Source: Erysipelotrichaceae bacterium
GTDB lineage: Bacteria > Bacillota_I > Bacilli_A > Erysipelotrichales > Erysipelotrichaceae
Reading direction: 5' to 3'
Assembly (NCBI GenBank): GCA_017432895.1
Contig: JAFRIG010000075.1
Location: 1 to 43,979, forward strand
Length of the DNA: 43,979 nt
Shown: positions 17,349 to 26,403 of the stretch, in pieces
Layout of the letters: every line of letters begins with the position of its first letter
Numbering within the stretch: the first letter of the stretch is position 1
Translations under genes and position numbers: made by a program
Notes under the pieces: generated by a model
Databases searched by the model: none
The model's input: the letters and a program-made list of their open reading frames with translations, nothing else
Told to the model about the DNA's origin: nothing

Positions 17349-17807
17349 TTACTTGTGGTACGTTTCATGATTGAGGATCTTGAACGCCCGATAGATCTGT
17401 TCCAGAATGATGAGTCTGGTCATCTGATGAAGGAAAGTCAGATCGGAAAGTTTGATCTTTTCATCGGCCCTTTCCCGCAGCTTTTCACCCAGTCCTAACG
17501 AGCCTCCGATCACGAAAGTCACCTTGGCATGTGATGCCAGTCTCTTATCGAGCTTGTCGGCCAAAGAGATGGAATCGATGCTTTTTCCATGCAGGTCCAG
17601 CAGGATGACATATTCGTCATCTTTTATCTTATCCAGCACGTGTTGTGCCTCTTTATTCAGGATACTTTTTTCATCGCCCGTCAAAGGTTCATCCTTGACC
17701 TCGATTATCTCCAGACGATGATAGTGATTGATACGTTCACGGTAATCTTCGATCAAAGCAGCCAGATGCTTATCTTTGACTTTACCGACACAGACCAGTT
17801 TAATCAT
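17349..17807 (-). CDS. rlmH: 23S rRNA pseudouridine-1915 N3-methyltransferase RlmH
   Basis: RlmH is a SPOUT-fold methyltransferase acting on the 70S ribosome. It begins MIKLVCVGKVKDKHL, has the SAM knot segment VTFVIGGSLGLG near residue 98, and ends with the conserved FLHQMTRLIILEQIYRAFKI and a terminal ETYHK. Length is 152 residues, close to the usual 156-159. Its start overlaps the htrA-like gene by 8 nt, and the same pair (htrC-rlmH) occurs in Bacillus subtilis next to the walRK locus; walRK is not present here. Confidence 0.96.
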   Translation of the reverse strand: MIKLVCVGKVKDKHLAALIEDYRERINHYHRLEIIEVKDEPLTGDEKSILNKEAQHVLDKIKDDEYVILLDLHGKSIDSISLADKLDKRLASHAKVTFVIGGSLGLGEKLRERADEKIKLSDLTFLHQMTRLIILEQIYRAFKILNHETYHK

Positions 17808-18843
17808 TGCCGATCACGGCATTAACTTTTTCACCGTTTCGGATATATTCAAAACTGTTTTCTTCGCTTGGCGCATAGACAGCCCGCAGATAGGAATTGA
17901 GATCGGAAATGCTCTCGCCATTGATCGTCGTGATCACATCACCCGTCCTGATACCCGCTGCGTAAGCCAGTCCCGTTTCCCGAACACGGTTAACATAGAT
18001 GCCATCCAGCGTATCCAGAGCGATATTGAGATCACTCTTTTCATAGTTGTACATATCTTTGAGATAGGTACCCTTGATACCGAAGGTATTGCGTTCCACG
18101 CTGCCGTTAGCGATCAGCTGATCGGCCACGATCCTGGCTTCGTTGATCGTCAAAGAAAAGACCAGCGAATTATTATAGGACATCGTATTGATGCCGATCA
18201 CCTCGCCGTTCATATTGATCAAAGGCGAACCTGAATAGCCCGCCAGCAGATCGGAATTGAGCTGTATCATGTTTAAGAAGTAGCTGTATCTTTCTTCTTC
18301 GACCTGTATCGTGTTCTCGATCTGTAACGGTGCTGCTGAAACCATGCCCATCTCGACACTGCCCTGATAATCCAAAGAAAGCGGTGTACCCAGGCAGATC
18401 ACGAACTCCCCTTTTTTCAACAAAGATGCATCCCCGAGTTTAAGCGCTTCGATCAGATAAGGTGTCCTGATCCTGATGATGGCCAGGTCGGTAAAGATAT
18501 CGTGACCTACCAGTTCACCATTTACGGTATAGGAAGCTCCAAAAGTGACCAGAATGGAATTGACGTTGCTGACGCCATGATAAGCACTGATGATGTAGAC
18601 ATCTTCGTTTTCCTGTTTATAGACGAAGCCCGAGAGGATGTTGCCATCGGCGTTGATGGTCACCACTGCCGATCTGGCTTCTTCGATGATCTTTGTAAAA
18701 TCCGTTGAAAAACCGTTTACCTCATACTGGTTGATGATCGTATCATCTTCCCGGTTGCGTACGTCGGCCAGCTCACTAGAAAGGATGGCACACCAGGCCG
18801 TCAGGAAAATGATCAGTATGTAAAGCAAACGGTTGTTTTTCAT
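17800..18843 (-). CDS. Membrane-anchored HtrA-like serine protease with PDZ domain
   Basis: Extracytoplasmic quality-control protease of the trypsin-fold HtrA/DegP family. An N-terminal membrane anchor (about residues 6-22) precedes the protease domain. The catalytic triad is readable as His in IISAYHGVSN, Asp in HDIFTDLAIIRI and Ser in LLAGYSGSPLIN, a variant of the usual GNSGGPL. The C-terminal region (about 245-345), with GIYVNRVRETGLAYAAGIRTGDVITTINGESI, is a PDZ domain. The length of 347 residues is slightly short for the family. The sequence before the ATG has no Shine-Dalgarno sequence. Synteny with rlmH supports the assignment. Confidence 0.9.
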   Translation of the reverse strand: MKNNRLLYILIIFLTAWCAILSSELADVRNREDDTIINQYEVNGFSTDFTKIIEEARSAVVTINADGNILSGFVYKQENEDVYIISAYHGVSNVNSILVTFGASYTVNGELVGHDIFTDLAIIRIRTPYLIEALKLGDASLLKKGEFVICLGTPLSLDYQGSVEMGMVSAAPLQIENTIQVEEERYSYFLNMIQLNSDLLAGYSGSPLINMNGEVIGINTMSYNNSLVFSLTINEARIVADQLIANGSVERNTFGIKGTYLKDMYNYEKSDLNIALDTLDGIYVNRVRETGLAYAAGIRTGDVITTINGESISDLNSYLRAVYAPSEENSFEYIRNGEKVNAVIGND

Positions 18844-18858
18844 TCTTAAATAATTTTA

Positions 18859-20370
18859 TCAGCCTGCCAGGTCGCAAGGCAAATAGTTGCAGGCGTTGAC
18901 CCTGACGCCATTGACTTCAAAGGTCAAGTGGACGTGAACACCTTCCGAAGTACCGGTATTGCCCATCTGGCCGATGACCTGGCCTCTGGTGACGTTCTGT
19001 CCTTCTTCCACATAAGCCGGACGGTTGAAATGCATGTACATCGTACGGACGCCGTTATTGTGGTTAATGATGCAGAAATAGCCCATATCCCAGCGATAGC
19101 CGACCGTATCGACCGTACCGGAGTCGACGGCATAGACCTGCGCGTATTTCTCGTACATGTTGACGATATCGGTACCGGTATGACCCAGGTAACAGCCCCA
19201 ATGGCAGGTGATCTCCGGGTTGTCGACCGGCCAGACGTAGTTGCCCGTACCGACCAGGTAGACCTGCTTGGTACCTACGGCAATGACACCCTGTTTGGGC
19301 TGTTTGATGATCGTCTCTGAAAGCATGTCACCTGAACTCAAGACGCCATTGGTCCACTTCTCTTCATAAAGGACGTTCTTGATGCCCGATTCTTCCTGGA
19401 CCCGCACTTCATAGACACCGACTTCCAGATCCTCGTCTTCGATATAGACCGGAACTTCCGGCACGATCAGCTGCTGGGAAAGTCTTTCTTTGGTGACTTC
19501 AATTGTAATCGGTGAAGTGTAGTAAGTAACATTCAGCTGCATACCCGGGGTGATGATCTGGTTGACGGAAGTCAGCACATCCGGGTTAAGCATCATGATC
19601 TGCCTGGGTGACATATCGCCGAAGTAGTAGCCGACACCCTGTAAAGTATCGCCTTCTCTAACGGTATAGTATTCTCTGTTTTCATTGCGGCCATAGCACA
19701 AAAACTGATAGATCGACTCGCTGTCGGCGAAGATCGAAGAAGGAGCCACGACGGCTTCCTTGGTCGAGATCCTCTCAGCCATATGGACATTGGTTTCGAC
19801 TGAACCCAGTTCACTGGGCGATTCGATGGCTTCACCTCTGACCAGTTTGGCGACGGTCTCTTGCGAAACGAAGTTGGTGTAAAACTTCTCCAAAGCATCC
19901 GCAAAATCATCGTAGCTGCGCACATAGATGATCTCATAAACGCCCTCATCCGTAGAAAACTCCACAGCCGTCGTCCTGACACCTAAAAGATCGTGTTTCA
20001 CCAGATAGTCCATGATCTGATCATCGACATTGGCGAAGTTGGCATAGGAAGCTTCTTGAACGATATAGATGTCTTCGCCCAATCCCAGCTGGGTATTGGG
20101 GAAATCGGCTTCATAGTCTTTGTATTTGGCTTCGATCAGAGAATTCAGATAATCCTGATCGGAAATGACCCCGATCAGTTTGCCCTTGTTGTAGATCTTG
20201 GCATACTGTTTCTCATTTTGGTCATAGAAAAGGATCTCCTGCGGGACAAGAGACTTTTCATTTTCGATATTGGCTTGGATAACGCTGTTCCCCTTCCTGA
20301 TAAGCGGCAGGCCATAGACGATGGCTCCCGTCAGGATCAAAGATAAAAGAACAGCCAGAAACTTCTTCAA
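18859..20370 (-). CDS. Cell-wall M23 metallopeptidase with LysM and G5 domains
   Basis: A 503-residue secreted or membrane-anchored peptidoglycan hydrolase candidate. After an N-terminal hydrophobic segment (about 3-20) and a region of unknown fold, a LysM domain begins at YTVREGDTLQGVGYYFG (about 232), a G5-like domain follows (about 285-365), and an M23 peptidase domain ends the protein. Zinc ligands are visible in HTGTD (about 394) and HVHLTF (about 475), so it is likely active, unlike degenerate LytM factors. The start is TTG at 20370, directly after the dnaB stop, with GAGGAG 9 nt upstream. It probably cleaves peptide cross-links during growth or division. Confidence 0.9.
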   Translation of the reverse strand: MKKFLAVLLSLILTGAIVYGLPLIRKGNSVIQANIENEKSLVPQEILFYDQNEKQYAKIYNKGKLIGVISDQDYLNSLIEAKYKDYEADFPNTQLGLGEDIYIVQEASYANFANVDDQIMDYLVKHDLLGVRTTAVEFSTDEGVYEIIYVRSYDDFADALEKFYTNFVSQETVAKLVRGEAIESPSELGSVETNVHMAERISTKEAVVAPSSIFADSESIYQFLCYGRNENREYYTVREGDTLQGVGYYFGDMSPRQIMMLNPDVLTSVNQIITPGMQLNVTYYTSPITIEVTKERLSQQLIVPEVPVYIEDEDLEVGVYEVRVQEESGIKNVLYEEKWTNGVLSSGDMLSETIIKQPKQGVIAVGTKQVYLVGTGNYVWPVDNPEITCHWGCYLGHTGTDIVNMYEKYAQVYAVDSGTVDTVGYRWDMGYFCIINHNNGVRTMYMHFNRPAYVEEGQNVTRGQVIGQMGNTGTSEGVHVHLTFEVNGVRVNACNYLPCDLAG

Positions 20371-21717
20371 TTAAAAATTCTCCTCGGCGGCATTCTTGAT
20401 GCCATAGAAAGCATTGATCTCTTTTTCAAAGGCTAAAAGGATCTTGCCGGTAGGACCGTTACGGTGCTTGGATAAAAGCAGTTCGACATCCTCCCGCTGA
20501 TCATCGGCATTATCTTCGCGGTTGTAGTAGGCATCACGGTACAGGAATAAGACCAGGTCGGCATCCTGTTCCAGAGCTCCCGATTCTCTTAAGTCCGAAA
20601 GCATCGGCCTTTTATCCTGTCTGGCTTCGACCGAACGGGAAAGCTGCGACAAGGCGATCACAGGCACATTCAGTTCTCGAGCCATAGCTTTTAAGCGTCT
20701 GGAAATATCGGAAACTTCCTGCTGACGGGAATCGGAAGTACCCGTCGCCTGGATCAGCTGGATATAATCGACGACGATCATGTACAGACCTTCATCCTGG
20801 GCCAGTTTTCTGGCCTTGGCATACATTTCCGAGACCTTGATGCCCGGCGTATCATCGATAAAGAAATTCTGGCGTTTCAGCTGCTGGGATGCCTCATTGA
20901 GTCTTGACCATTCCTCATCGTTGAGCTTGCCGGTCCTGAGTTTCTGGATCTCCACTTTGGACTTGGCCGCCAGGATCCTGATCGCGACCTGTTCAGCCGG
21001 CATTTCCAGCGAAAAGATCGCAATGGCTCCGGGTGTGACGGAAGCGGAGTTGACGGCGATATTCAAAGCCAAGGCCGTCTTACCCATGGAAGGACGGGCA
21101 GCCACGATGATCAGATCGCCCTTCTGGAATCCGGCCGTCTTTCGATCAAGGTCGGAATAAAGCGTCCTGACACCGGTGATATCGGTGCCGGCCTCCTGAA
21201 TGGCTTCGATGTGCTTCAAAGCTCCTTCAAAAACTTCCTCACCGCGCAGGAAGTCGGAACTGGTCTTGGACCTGGTGACTTCCGTGACTTTCTTCTCGAC
21301 GTTCTCCAGCATCTCATCGACACTGACGCTGGCATCATAGGCATCGTTGGAGATCTCTTCGCCGACTCTGATGACTTTGCGGGCAAGTGACTTGTTGCGA
21401 ATGATCGCGATATAATCTCCCGTATTGTTGGCGGAGATGGTGGCATTGGCCAGCTGCATCAGATAATCCAGACCCCCGATCTTGTCGTAGACTCCGAAAT
21501 CTTTCAGCTTCGTCGAAAGGGAGACGGTGTCGACCTTCTCCTTGTTTTCATACATGACGGACATGATGTTGTAGATGGAACGGTGCTTCTCAAGATAGAA
21601 GTCTTCCGCCGCGATCCCGGCATCGACGCACTGACGCATCGCCTCCGGATACAACATGATATTGCCCAACAGCGATTCTTCAGCCTCAATGGAATAAGGC
21701 ATTGAACGATTGCTCAT
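20371..21717 (-). CDS. dnaB: Replicative DNA helicase
   Basis: The hexameric helicase of the replication fork (named DnaC in Bacillus subtilis). The N-terminal domain starts MPYSIEAEESLLGNIM; the RecA-like domain has Walker A ARPSMGKTALALN near residue 205, the DYIQLI Walker B strand and RESGALEQDADLVLFLYRD. No intein interrupts the motifs. I place the start at the ATG at 21717 (448 residues) with GAGGA 6 nt upstream, one base after the rplI stop, rather than the TTG at 21732. The order gdpP-rplI-dnaB is conserved in Bacillus subtilis. Confidence 0.97.
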   Translation of the reverse strand: MSNRSMPYSIEAEESLLGNIMLYPEAMRQCVDAGIAAEDFYLEKHRSIYNIMSVMYENKEKVDTVSLSTKLKDFGVYDKIGGLDYLMQLANATISANNTGDYIAIIRNKSLARKVIRVGEEISNDAYDASVSVDEMLENVEKKVTEVTRSKTSSDFLRGEEVFEGALKHIEAIQEAGTDITGVRTLYSDLDRKTAGFQKGDLIIVAARPSMGKTALALNIAVNSASVTPGAIAIFSLEMPAEQVAIRILAAKSKVEIQKLRTGKLNDEEWSRLNEASQQLKRQNFFIDDTPGIKVSEMYAKARKLAQDEGLYMIVVDYIQLIQATGTSDSRQQEVSDISRRLKAMARELNVPVIALSQLSRSVEARQDKRPMLSDLRESGALEQDADLVLFLYRDAYYNREDNADDQREDVELLLSKHRNGPTGKILLAFEKEINAFYGIKNAAEENF

Positions 21718-21718
21718 A

Positions 21719-22159
21719 TCATTCCTCTTCAAGTCTGACTTTGATGACGCCGATGACGTCCTTGTACAGTTCGATCTTCACTTCGAAAGTACCCAGCTCC
21801 TTCAAAGGCTCGAAGTCCTTGATCTTTCTCTTATCGATGATGATGCCCTGATCTTTCAGTTCCTCTTCGATCTGTTTGGTCGAGATCGAACCGGAGACCT
21901 TGCCCTCCTTGGCTTTGACTTTGAAAGTCAGTGTCTTGTCTTTGAGCTCCTCTTTAAGAGCCTCAGCCTCCTTACGCTTTTGGGCATCCAGTTTGGCTGC
22001 TTCATCCTGCTGTTTGGCCAGGATCTTCTTGGAAGCATCGGATTCCATGACCGCCAGTCCTCTGGCGATCAGATAATTGCGGCCATAACCGTCCGCGACA
22101 TTTTTTATTTCACCTTTTTTACCCAGTTTGGGTACATCAGTCAGCAGTATTACTCTCAT
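21719..22159 (-). CDS. rplI: 50S ribosomal protein L9
   Basis: L9 binds 23S rRNA near the L1 stalk with an N-terminal globular domain and a long central helix. The product begins MRVILLTDVPKLGKKGEIKNV, the family signature, and the lysine- and alanine-rich helix spans about residues 40-75. The ATG at 22159 (146 residues) has AAGGAG 7 nt upstream; a longer frame to 22186 would give nine atypical residues. The start lies inside the end of gdpP (23-nt overlap). Confidence 0.97.
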   Translation of the reverse strand: MRVILLTDVPKLGKKGEIKNVADGYGRNYLIARGLAVMESDASKKILAKQQDEAAKLDAQKRKEAEALKEELKDKTLTFKVKAKEGKVSGSISTKQIEEELKDQGIIIDKRKIKDFEPLKELGTFEVKIELYKDVIGVIKVRLEEE

Positions 22160-24101
22160 GGTTTTCTCCTTCAAAGTATTCATCAAGATATTTGGATAGG
22201 TCGGCCTGCAGTTTAGCTACGGAACCATCCGCCACCTGTAAGCCGGCTGCCGTCATATGACCGCCGCCATGCATCTTTTCCAGTATGACCTGAACATTGA
22301 CGTTTCCGCGGGAACGGGCCGAAATGATGGCTTCGTTCTTGTCGGAATAACAGATGACGAAGGCCGCCTGTATACCTTTCGCCTTGACCAGGGCATCGGC
22401 AGCTTGGGAAGCGATCGAACGCGGGAAATTGCCTTCCGGTAATGCGGCAATGATGACATCATTGCGGTACAGCTTGCCGGCATTGATGATGCGGCTTCTT
22501 TCCAGAACGTTCTCATACGGTTCCTGCGACAAGGTGTCACAGACTAACGGATCGGCTCCCGCCCTTCTGAGCTGTTTGACGACATCGAAAGTCCGTGCAC
22601 CGGTCCTGACCCGGAAATGATCGGTATCGATCATGATACCCAGATACAGGATGTTGGCTTCTTCGTTGGTGATCTCGATATTCTTGGAGAAGTACGGGAC
22701 CAGTTCGTAAGATAGTTCCGTCGCCGAAGAAGCGGCCGCTTCGATATAAAGCATCAGTGCCACCACATCGAGATCTGCCCGCCGGCGATGGTGGTCGAGA
22801 ATGATGATGCGCTTAGCCTGTTTGAGGATGCTGGCACCGTTGGACTGAGAGGCCATATGGTGGTCGACCATGATCACCAGGCTGTCGTCATTTAGCAGAT
22901 TTACACCATCGGCTTCGGTAATGAAGTGGTGCTTGTTTTCCAAAACTTCACGGTATTTATTCACGACATCGGCGATCATCGCTTCCATTCCGCCCGACAG
23001 CGAAACGATGTAGCAGTTCTTGTTCAGGGACATGACGATATTGGACATGCACAAGGCACTGGCCACACAGTCGGCATCCATATCCTTATGTCCCACGATG
23101 ATGACGTTGGAAGATTTGACGATGAGGTCTTTGATCGCATTGGCCGTGACTCTGACCTTGGTCTTGCTTTGTTTCTCACGGGCTTCGGTCGTCCCGCCAA
23201 AGAACGTCGCATCTCCCCCGGCTCGCCGGACCGCCACCTGGTCACCGCCTCTGGTCTGAGCCAGTTCCAGCAGTTCTTCCGCGATGCTGTCGAGCTCATC
23301 GTAATCGTCACTGCCTCCGGCGAAAGCCATCGACAGTGTCACATCGACATCGCCTTCCTTGGCCAGTTTGCGGACCTTGTTGAGGATAGAGAAACGATCA
23401 TCCCTGATCTTCTCGAAAGTCAGGTGATTCATTAGCAGCAGCATACGCGAATTCTTCAAAGTCTTATAGACGACATTGAAATTGCGGAAATAATCGATGA
23501 CCGGCACCTTGATATTGGTATTGACATAGGCAAGTTCATCTTCCGACATATCGACTTCGTCATAGTTGTCGTAACTCAATAAGCCTAAAACCGGCTCATC
23601 GTCATCGAGCTTGCGATCCAGATCGTATTCACGGGTGATGTTCTTGAACGTCAAAACAAAAGCGTTGTTGATCTTGCGGACCGAGAACTTCTCGTCATTA
23701 ATGATCACGATCTTGTTTCTCGCTTCGTTTTTCAGCATATCCTGCAGTTCCGGCAGCCAGTTGAGGATCTTTTCGCCCAGATGGTTCATGTTGCGTTTCA
23801 TGAAGAAATCGGACATGAAGTTGATCTCATAGTTCTCATCGTAGACGATGATGCCGATATCGCCATGGCTCAAAACTTCCTTATAGGAAAGTTCCAGCTG
23901 ACTTTCAATCTGGCGGTTGGATTCGTTTTTGATGATGTCCTGAGAATAGAAGACCAGGGCCAGCAGCAGGATGAATACAAAGGCAATGATCGCCGGCAGG
24001 ATGATATCCATGGAAAAGAACAGACCCAAAACCACCAGCACCAGGATGACACTGATGATGGTGACGGCTGTCAAAGCTGTGATGAAAGTCTTTCTTTTCA
24101 T
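22137..24101 (-). CDS. gdpP: Cyclic di-AMP phosphodiesterase GdpP
   Basis: GdpP hydrolyses c-di-AMP to pApA and so opposes CdaA, which is encoded at 40462-41520. Domains in order: two membrane helices (about 8-53), a PAS-like domain (about 75-150), a degenerate GGDEF domain (about 165-300) and DHH/DHHA1 domains (about 330-650). Catalytic metal ligands are seen in GHKDMDADC, VDHHMASQS and LDHHRRRADL, and the substrate motif GGGHMTAAG lies near the C-terminus. The length of 654 residues is typical. It overlaps yybS by ATGA and rplI by 23 nt. Confidence 0.96.
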   Translation of the reverse strand: MKRKTFITALTAVTIISVILVLVVLGLFFSMDIILPAIIAFVFILLLALVFYSQDIIKNESNRQIESQLELSYKEVLSHGDIGIIVYDENYEINFMSDFFMKRNMNHLGEKILNWLPELQDMLKNEARNKIVIINDEKFSVRKINNAFVLTFKNITREYDLDRKLDDDEPVLGLLSYDNYDEVDMSEDELAYVNTNIKVPVIDYFRNFNVVYKTLKNSRMLLLMNHLTFEKIRDDRFSILNKVRKLAKEGDVDVTLSMAFAGGSDDYDELDSIAEELLELAQTRGGDQVAVRRAGGDATFFGGTTEAREKQSKTKVRVTANAIKDLIVKSSNVIIVGHKDMDADCVASALCMSNIVMSLNKNCYIVSLSGGMEAMIADVVNKYREVLENKHHFITEADGVNLLNDDSLVIMVDHHMASQSNGASILKQAKRIIILDHHRRRADLDVVALMLYIEAAASSATELSYELVPYFSKNIEITNEEANILYLGIMIDTDHFRVRTGARTFDVVKQLRRAGADPLVCDTLSQEPYENVLERSRIINAGKLYRNDVIIAALPEGNFPRSIASQAADALVKAKGIQAAFVICYSDKNEAIISARSRGNVNVQVILEKMHGGGHMTAAGLQVADGSVAKLQADLSKYLDEYFEGENHESNTAD

Positions 24102-25045
24102 TTCTGCATCTGCACCCGGCTTTCCAGGTAATTACGCAAAAGACCGCTGCCGTATAGGAAACCCAGGACCATCAGACCGATTAAAAGTCCCGGAATGAAA
24201 ACACATAGGATGACGAAGATCCCGCCGATATTGCGTCTTAAGACGATCACGCCATACAGGATGATGAACAGATATCCATAGTACATTAAAATGAGAGCAC
24301 CCATGATCGACAGGATGACGACAATATAATACAGGGTCTCGTTTTTGATACTGCCGGATAGAAAAGACAGGCTGACCAAAAAGAAAGCGATATAGGCCAT
24401 GACCGGTGAAGGTTTCATGTCGAAGATGTTGGTGGAACCCAGATCCTTGATCTTGAAACGCTTTAAGACAAAGACCGATAAAAGATGGATCAGTACCCCT
24501 TCCATGGCACCCATGATCACCGTCGAAATGACGTAGATGATGGCGATGATCTTGGCGAAATCAAGGCCCGCCAGGGAGAAGATCTGCGAATAGTCCACCC
24601 CGGCAAAAGATCCGGCCTGGTCGATCGCAAGTTTATACTCTTCCAGCATCTGGGCGATCGGAAAGCCCAGAAGCGGATAGATGACGAAAGTCGCCAGCAG
24701 TTCGCCAAAGACGTAGGTGGCGATGGCGATCATCAAAAGACGACGCTTGTCCATGCCTCTTTTGATGCCATAGCTGTATGAAAGCCCGGTCAGGATACCG
24801 ACCGGTACATAGATCAGATAGGTAAAGCGGAAATTGCCCAGCAGAAACGAAATGATCAGTAGGCCCACGCAAAGCATCAGTCCGTCCTTGAAGCTGTGCA
24901 TGGTCGTATACATGATGATCACCACCGGCATCAGCAGAACGATGAGTTCCGTGAACCAGTAGGCCGTCATCCTGTCGATCAGGATCATGGCCCCGACGAT
25001 AGCGATCATCATCGCACCCTGGGTAAGTTTTTTCGTTTGGTTCAT
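24098..25045 (-). CDS. yybS: YybS family (DUF2232) membrane protein
   Basis: A 315-residue polytopic membrane protein with about eight hydrophobic segments. It is recognised by its position directly before gdpP and by the N-terminal LTQGAMMIAIVGAMILIDRM type segment of the DUF2232 family. Function is unknown; its conserved pairing with gdpP hints at a link to c-di-AMP or membrane sensing. TATAAT lies 8 nt before the ATG and there is no Shine-Dalgarno sequence, so the transcript may have an extremely short leader. Confidence 0.85.
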   Translation of the reverse strand: MNQTKKLTQGAMMIAIVGAMILIDRMTAYWFTELIVLLMPVVIIMYTTMHSFKDGLMLCVGLLIISFLLGNFRFTYLIYVPVGILTGLSYSYGIKRGMDKRRLLMIAIATYVFGELLATFVIYPLLGFPIAQMLEEYKLAIDQAGSFAGVDYSQIFSLAGLDFAKIIAIIYVISTVIMGAMEGVLIHLLSVFVLKRFKIKDLGSTNIFDMKPSPVMAYIAFFLVSLSFLSGSIKNETLYYIVVILSIMGALILMYYGYLFIILYGVIVLRRNIGGIFVILCVFIPGLLIGLMVLGFLYGSGLLRNYLESRVQMQK

Positions 25046-25053
25046 ATAAATAT

Positions 25054-25059
25054 ATTATA
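25054..25059 (-). promoter_or_regulatory. -10 element before yybS
   Basis: TATAAT lies 8 nt before the yybS ATG, after the rpsR terminator. No convincing -35 is visible. Predicted leader is about 0-2 nt. Confidence 0.45.
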
Positions 25060-25090
25060 AGAGAAAATCCTAAGATAGTAGAAAATTATA

Positions 25091-25115
25091 AAAGAAACCT
25101 CCACAGCGTGGAGGT
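25091..25115 (-). terminator. Terminator of the rpsF-ssb-rpsR operon
   Basis: A perfect 8-bp GC-rich stem (25097-25104 with 25108-25115) with a 3-nt loop, then TTTCTTTT on the minus strand, lies 6 nt after the rpsR stop. Confidence 0.9.
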
Positions 25116-25121
25116 ATTTGC

Positions 25122-25352
25122 TTAATCGGCGATATAAGGCAGTAAAGCCATCTGACGTGCTCTCTTGATAGCCGTTGACAGCATCCTCTGATATTTGGCG
25201 CTGGTGCCGGTGACACGTCTCGGAGTGATCTTTCCGTTGGGAGAGATGAACTTCTTGAGCAGCTCTACATCTTTATAATCGATATATTCGATCTTGTTCT
25301 TGGTGAAGTAACAAACTTTCTTATATCCGACTCTCTGTTTTCTAAAAGCCAT
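25122..25352 (-). CDS. rpsR: 30S ribosomal protein S18
   Basis: S18 forms a heterodimer with S6 on the 30S platform. The 76-residue protein contains the family signature [21 protein letters not shown]. The ATG at 25352 is chosen because AAAGGG lies about 7 nt upstream and family members begin with MAFRK-like residues; an upstream extension of eight residues is not supported. It closes the rpsF-ssb-rpsR operon. Confidence 0.97.
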   Translation of the reverse strand: MAFRKQRVGYKKVCYFTKNKIEYIDYKDVELLKKFISPNGKITPRRVTGTSAKYQRMLSTAIKRARQMALLPYIAD

Positions 25353-25372
25353 TGTTAATCCCTTTCTTAATC

Positions 25373-25879
25373 TCAATAAAATGGTAAGTCGTCGCTTGAA
25401 ATATCATACGACGGAGTATTGGAGAATTCATCATCCATACTCTCATAACCCGGATCGGCACTCGGAGTGAAGGTCTGGTTGGCGTTGCCATACGTATTGT
25501 TGGAAGCGTATGAATTGGAACTGTAGCCGTTATTTGCTGAGGTGCCCGCCTGATTGCGGTTCGAGATGATCTGCACATTGTCAGCCACGACTTCCGTCAC
25601 GTATACTTTGCCATTTTGACCGTCATAGCTCCTGGTCTGTATCCTTCCCTCGACTCCTACGACCGTGCCTTTGCCGGCATAGGAAGCCAGGAAATCAGCC
25701 GACTGGCGCCAGGCGATGCAGTTGATGAAATCCGCACTCTGCCCGTTGCCCTGCTGGGACTGGAACCTTCTGTCGATCGCGACCGTGAAGTTGCATACCG
25801 AAGTGTTGGAACTGGTCTTACGCAGTTCGATATCCTTGGTGATGCGTCCGACCAACGTAACGCTGTTGATGTTGATCAT
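25373..25879 (-). CDS. ssb: Single-stranded DNA-binding protein
   Basis: SSB coats single-stranded DNA during replication and repair. The OB fold covers residues 1-105 with [18 protein letters not shown] at the start, then a glycine/asparagine-rich linker. The C-terminal tip reads DDLPFY. The usual tip ends in DDLPF or DDDLPF, with the terminal phenylalanine docking partner proteins; here one tyrosine follows it. The stop codon (TGA at 25373-25375) is clear. The gene overlaps rpsF by one base (TAATG). Confidence 0.97.
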   Translation of the reverse strand: MININSVTLVGRITKDIELRKTSSNTSVCNFTVAIDRRFQSQQGNGQSADFINCIAWRQSADFLASYAGKGTVVGVEGRIQTRSYDGQNGKVYVTEVVADNVQIISNRNQAGTSANNGYSSNSYASNNTYGNANQTFTPSADPGYESMDDEFSNTPSYDISSDDLPFY

Positions 25880-26181
25880 TATTTGCTTCCTTTTTTCTCA
25901 TCGCATGAGATGGTCATCATTCTGACGATGTCGTTGCTGATGCCCATTAAACGCTTGAACTCGTTCAAGCCATCAACGTCTACGGTGTAGGTAACTACGA
26001 CGTAGTAACCTTTAGACATATGATCGATCTCATAAGCGAAATCTCTCATACCCCAGTCGTCGACATTGTCGATGCTTCCGCCGTGCTCAGTGATGATGCC
26101 ATGCATCTGTTCGACTAAAGCAGCTCTGGCAGCGTCGTCAAGACTGGACTTGATGATGTACATAGTCTCATATTGCTTCAT
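25879..26181 (-). CDS. rpsF: 30S ribosomal protein S6
   Basis: S6 binds 16S rRNA together with S18. The 100-residue protein begins MKQYETMYIIKSSLDD and has the IDNVDDWGMRDFAYEI segment typical of the family. AAGGAGG precedes the ATG by 7 nt. As first gene of the rpsF-ssb-rpsR operon it is preceded by a structured leader of about 60 nt that may bind the S6:S18 complex. Confidence 0.97.
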   Translation of the reverse strand: MKQYETMYIIKSSLDDAARAALVEQMHGIITEHGGSIDNVDDWGMRDFAYEIDHMSKGYYVVVTYTVDVDGLNEFKRLMGISNDIVRMMTISCDEKKGSK

Positions 26182-26243
26182 ATTTTACCTCCTTCTGGAC
26201 TAAACGGCCTATTGCTAGGCAAGGAATAGTTTTTCTATTCGCT
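26182..26243 (-). promoter_or_regulatory. Structured 5' leader of rpsF, possible S6:S18-binding element
   Basis: The transcript before rpsF holds two hairpins: GAATAG-CTATTC (26224-26240, 5-nt loop) and GCCTA-TAGGC with a GCAA loop, immediately followed by a CCG and TTTAGTCC stretch. Autoregulatory S6:S18 leaders in many bacteria display a CCG next to a hairpin, mimicking 16S rRNA. The match here is by position and general shape only. Confidence 0.45.
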
Positions 26244-26248
26244 TGAAT

Positions 26249-26278
26249 ATTATAACAGAAGCCTTGATTCAAATGCAA
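26249..26278 (-). promoter_or_regulatory. Promoter of rpsF-ssb-rpsR
   Basis: TTGCAT (26273-26278) and TATAAT (26249-26254) with an 18-nt spacer on the minus strand. Confidence 0.75.
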
Positions 26279-26359
26279 TGCGAATCGATGCTAAAATTTC
26301 CGCTTTTTCGCTGTTTCATCTGCCCTCTCACGATATCAATAAACACCTTCTTTGTCGCC

Positions 26360-26390
26360 TTTTGTCCTTAATTCTTTTTATCGGACAAAA
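26360..26390 (+). repeat. 8-bp inverted repeat upstream of rqcH
   Basis: TTTTGTCC (26360-26367) and GGACAAAA (26383-26390) are perfect inverted copies 15 nt apart, covering the expected -35 region of the rqcH promoter. It could be an operator; it lies upstream of the predicted transcription start, so an RNA role is less likely. Confidence 0.55.
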
Positions 26391-26397
26391 CATCATT

Positions 26398-26403
26398 TAT
26401 AAT
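26398..26403 (+). promoter_or_regulatory. -10 element of rqcH, leaderless geometry
   Basis: TATAAT is followed by TAACGT and then the ATG at 26410; no ribosome binding site is visible and the -35 is poor (TTTTTA at 17 nt). Confidence 0.55.

Noticed and set aside
17800..18843. Inactive HtrA paralogue
   Set aside because: The active-site region GYSGSPL differs from GNSGGPL, but His, Asp and Ser of the triad are all present, so loss of activity is not supported.
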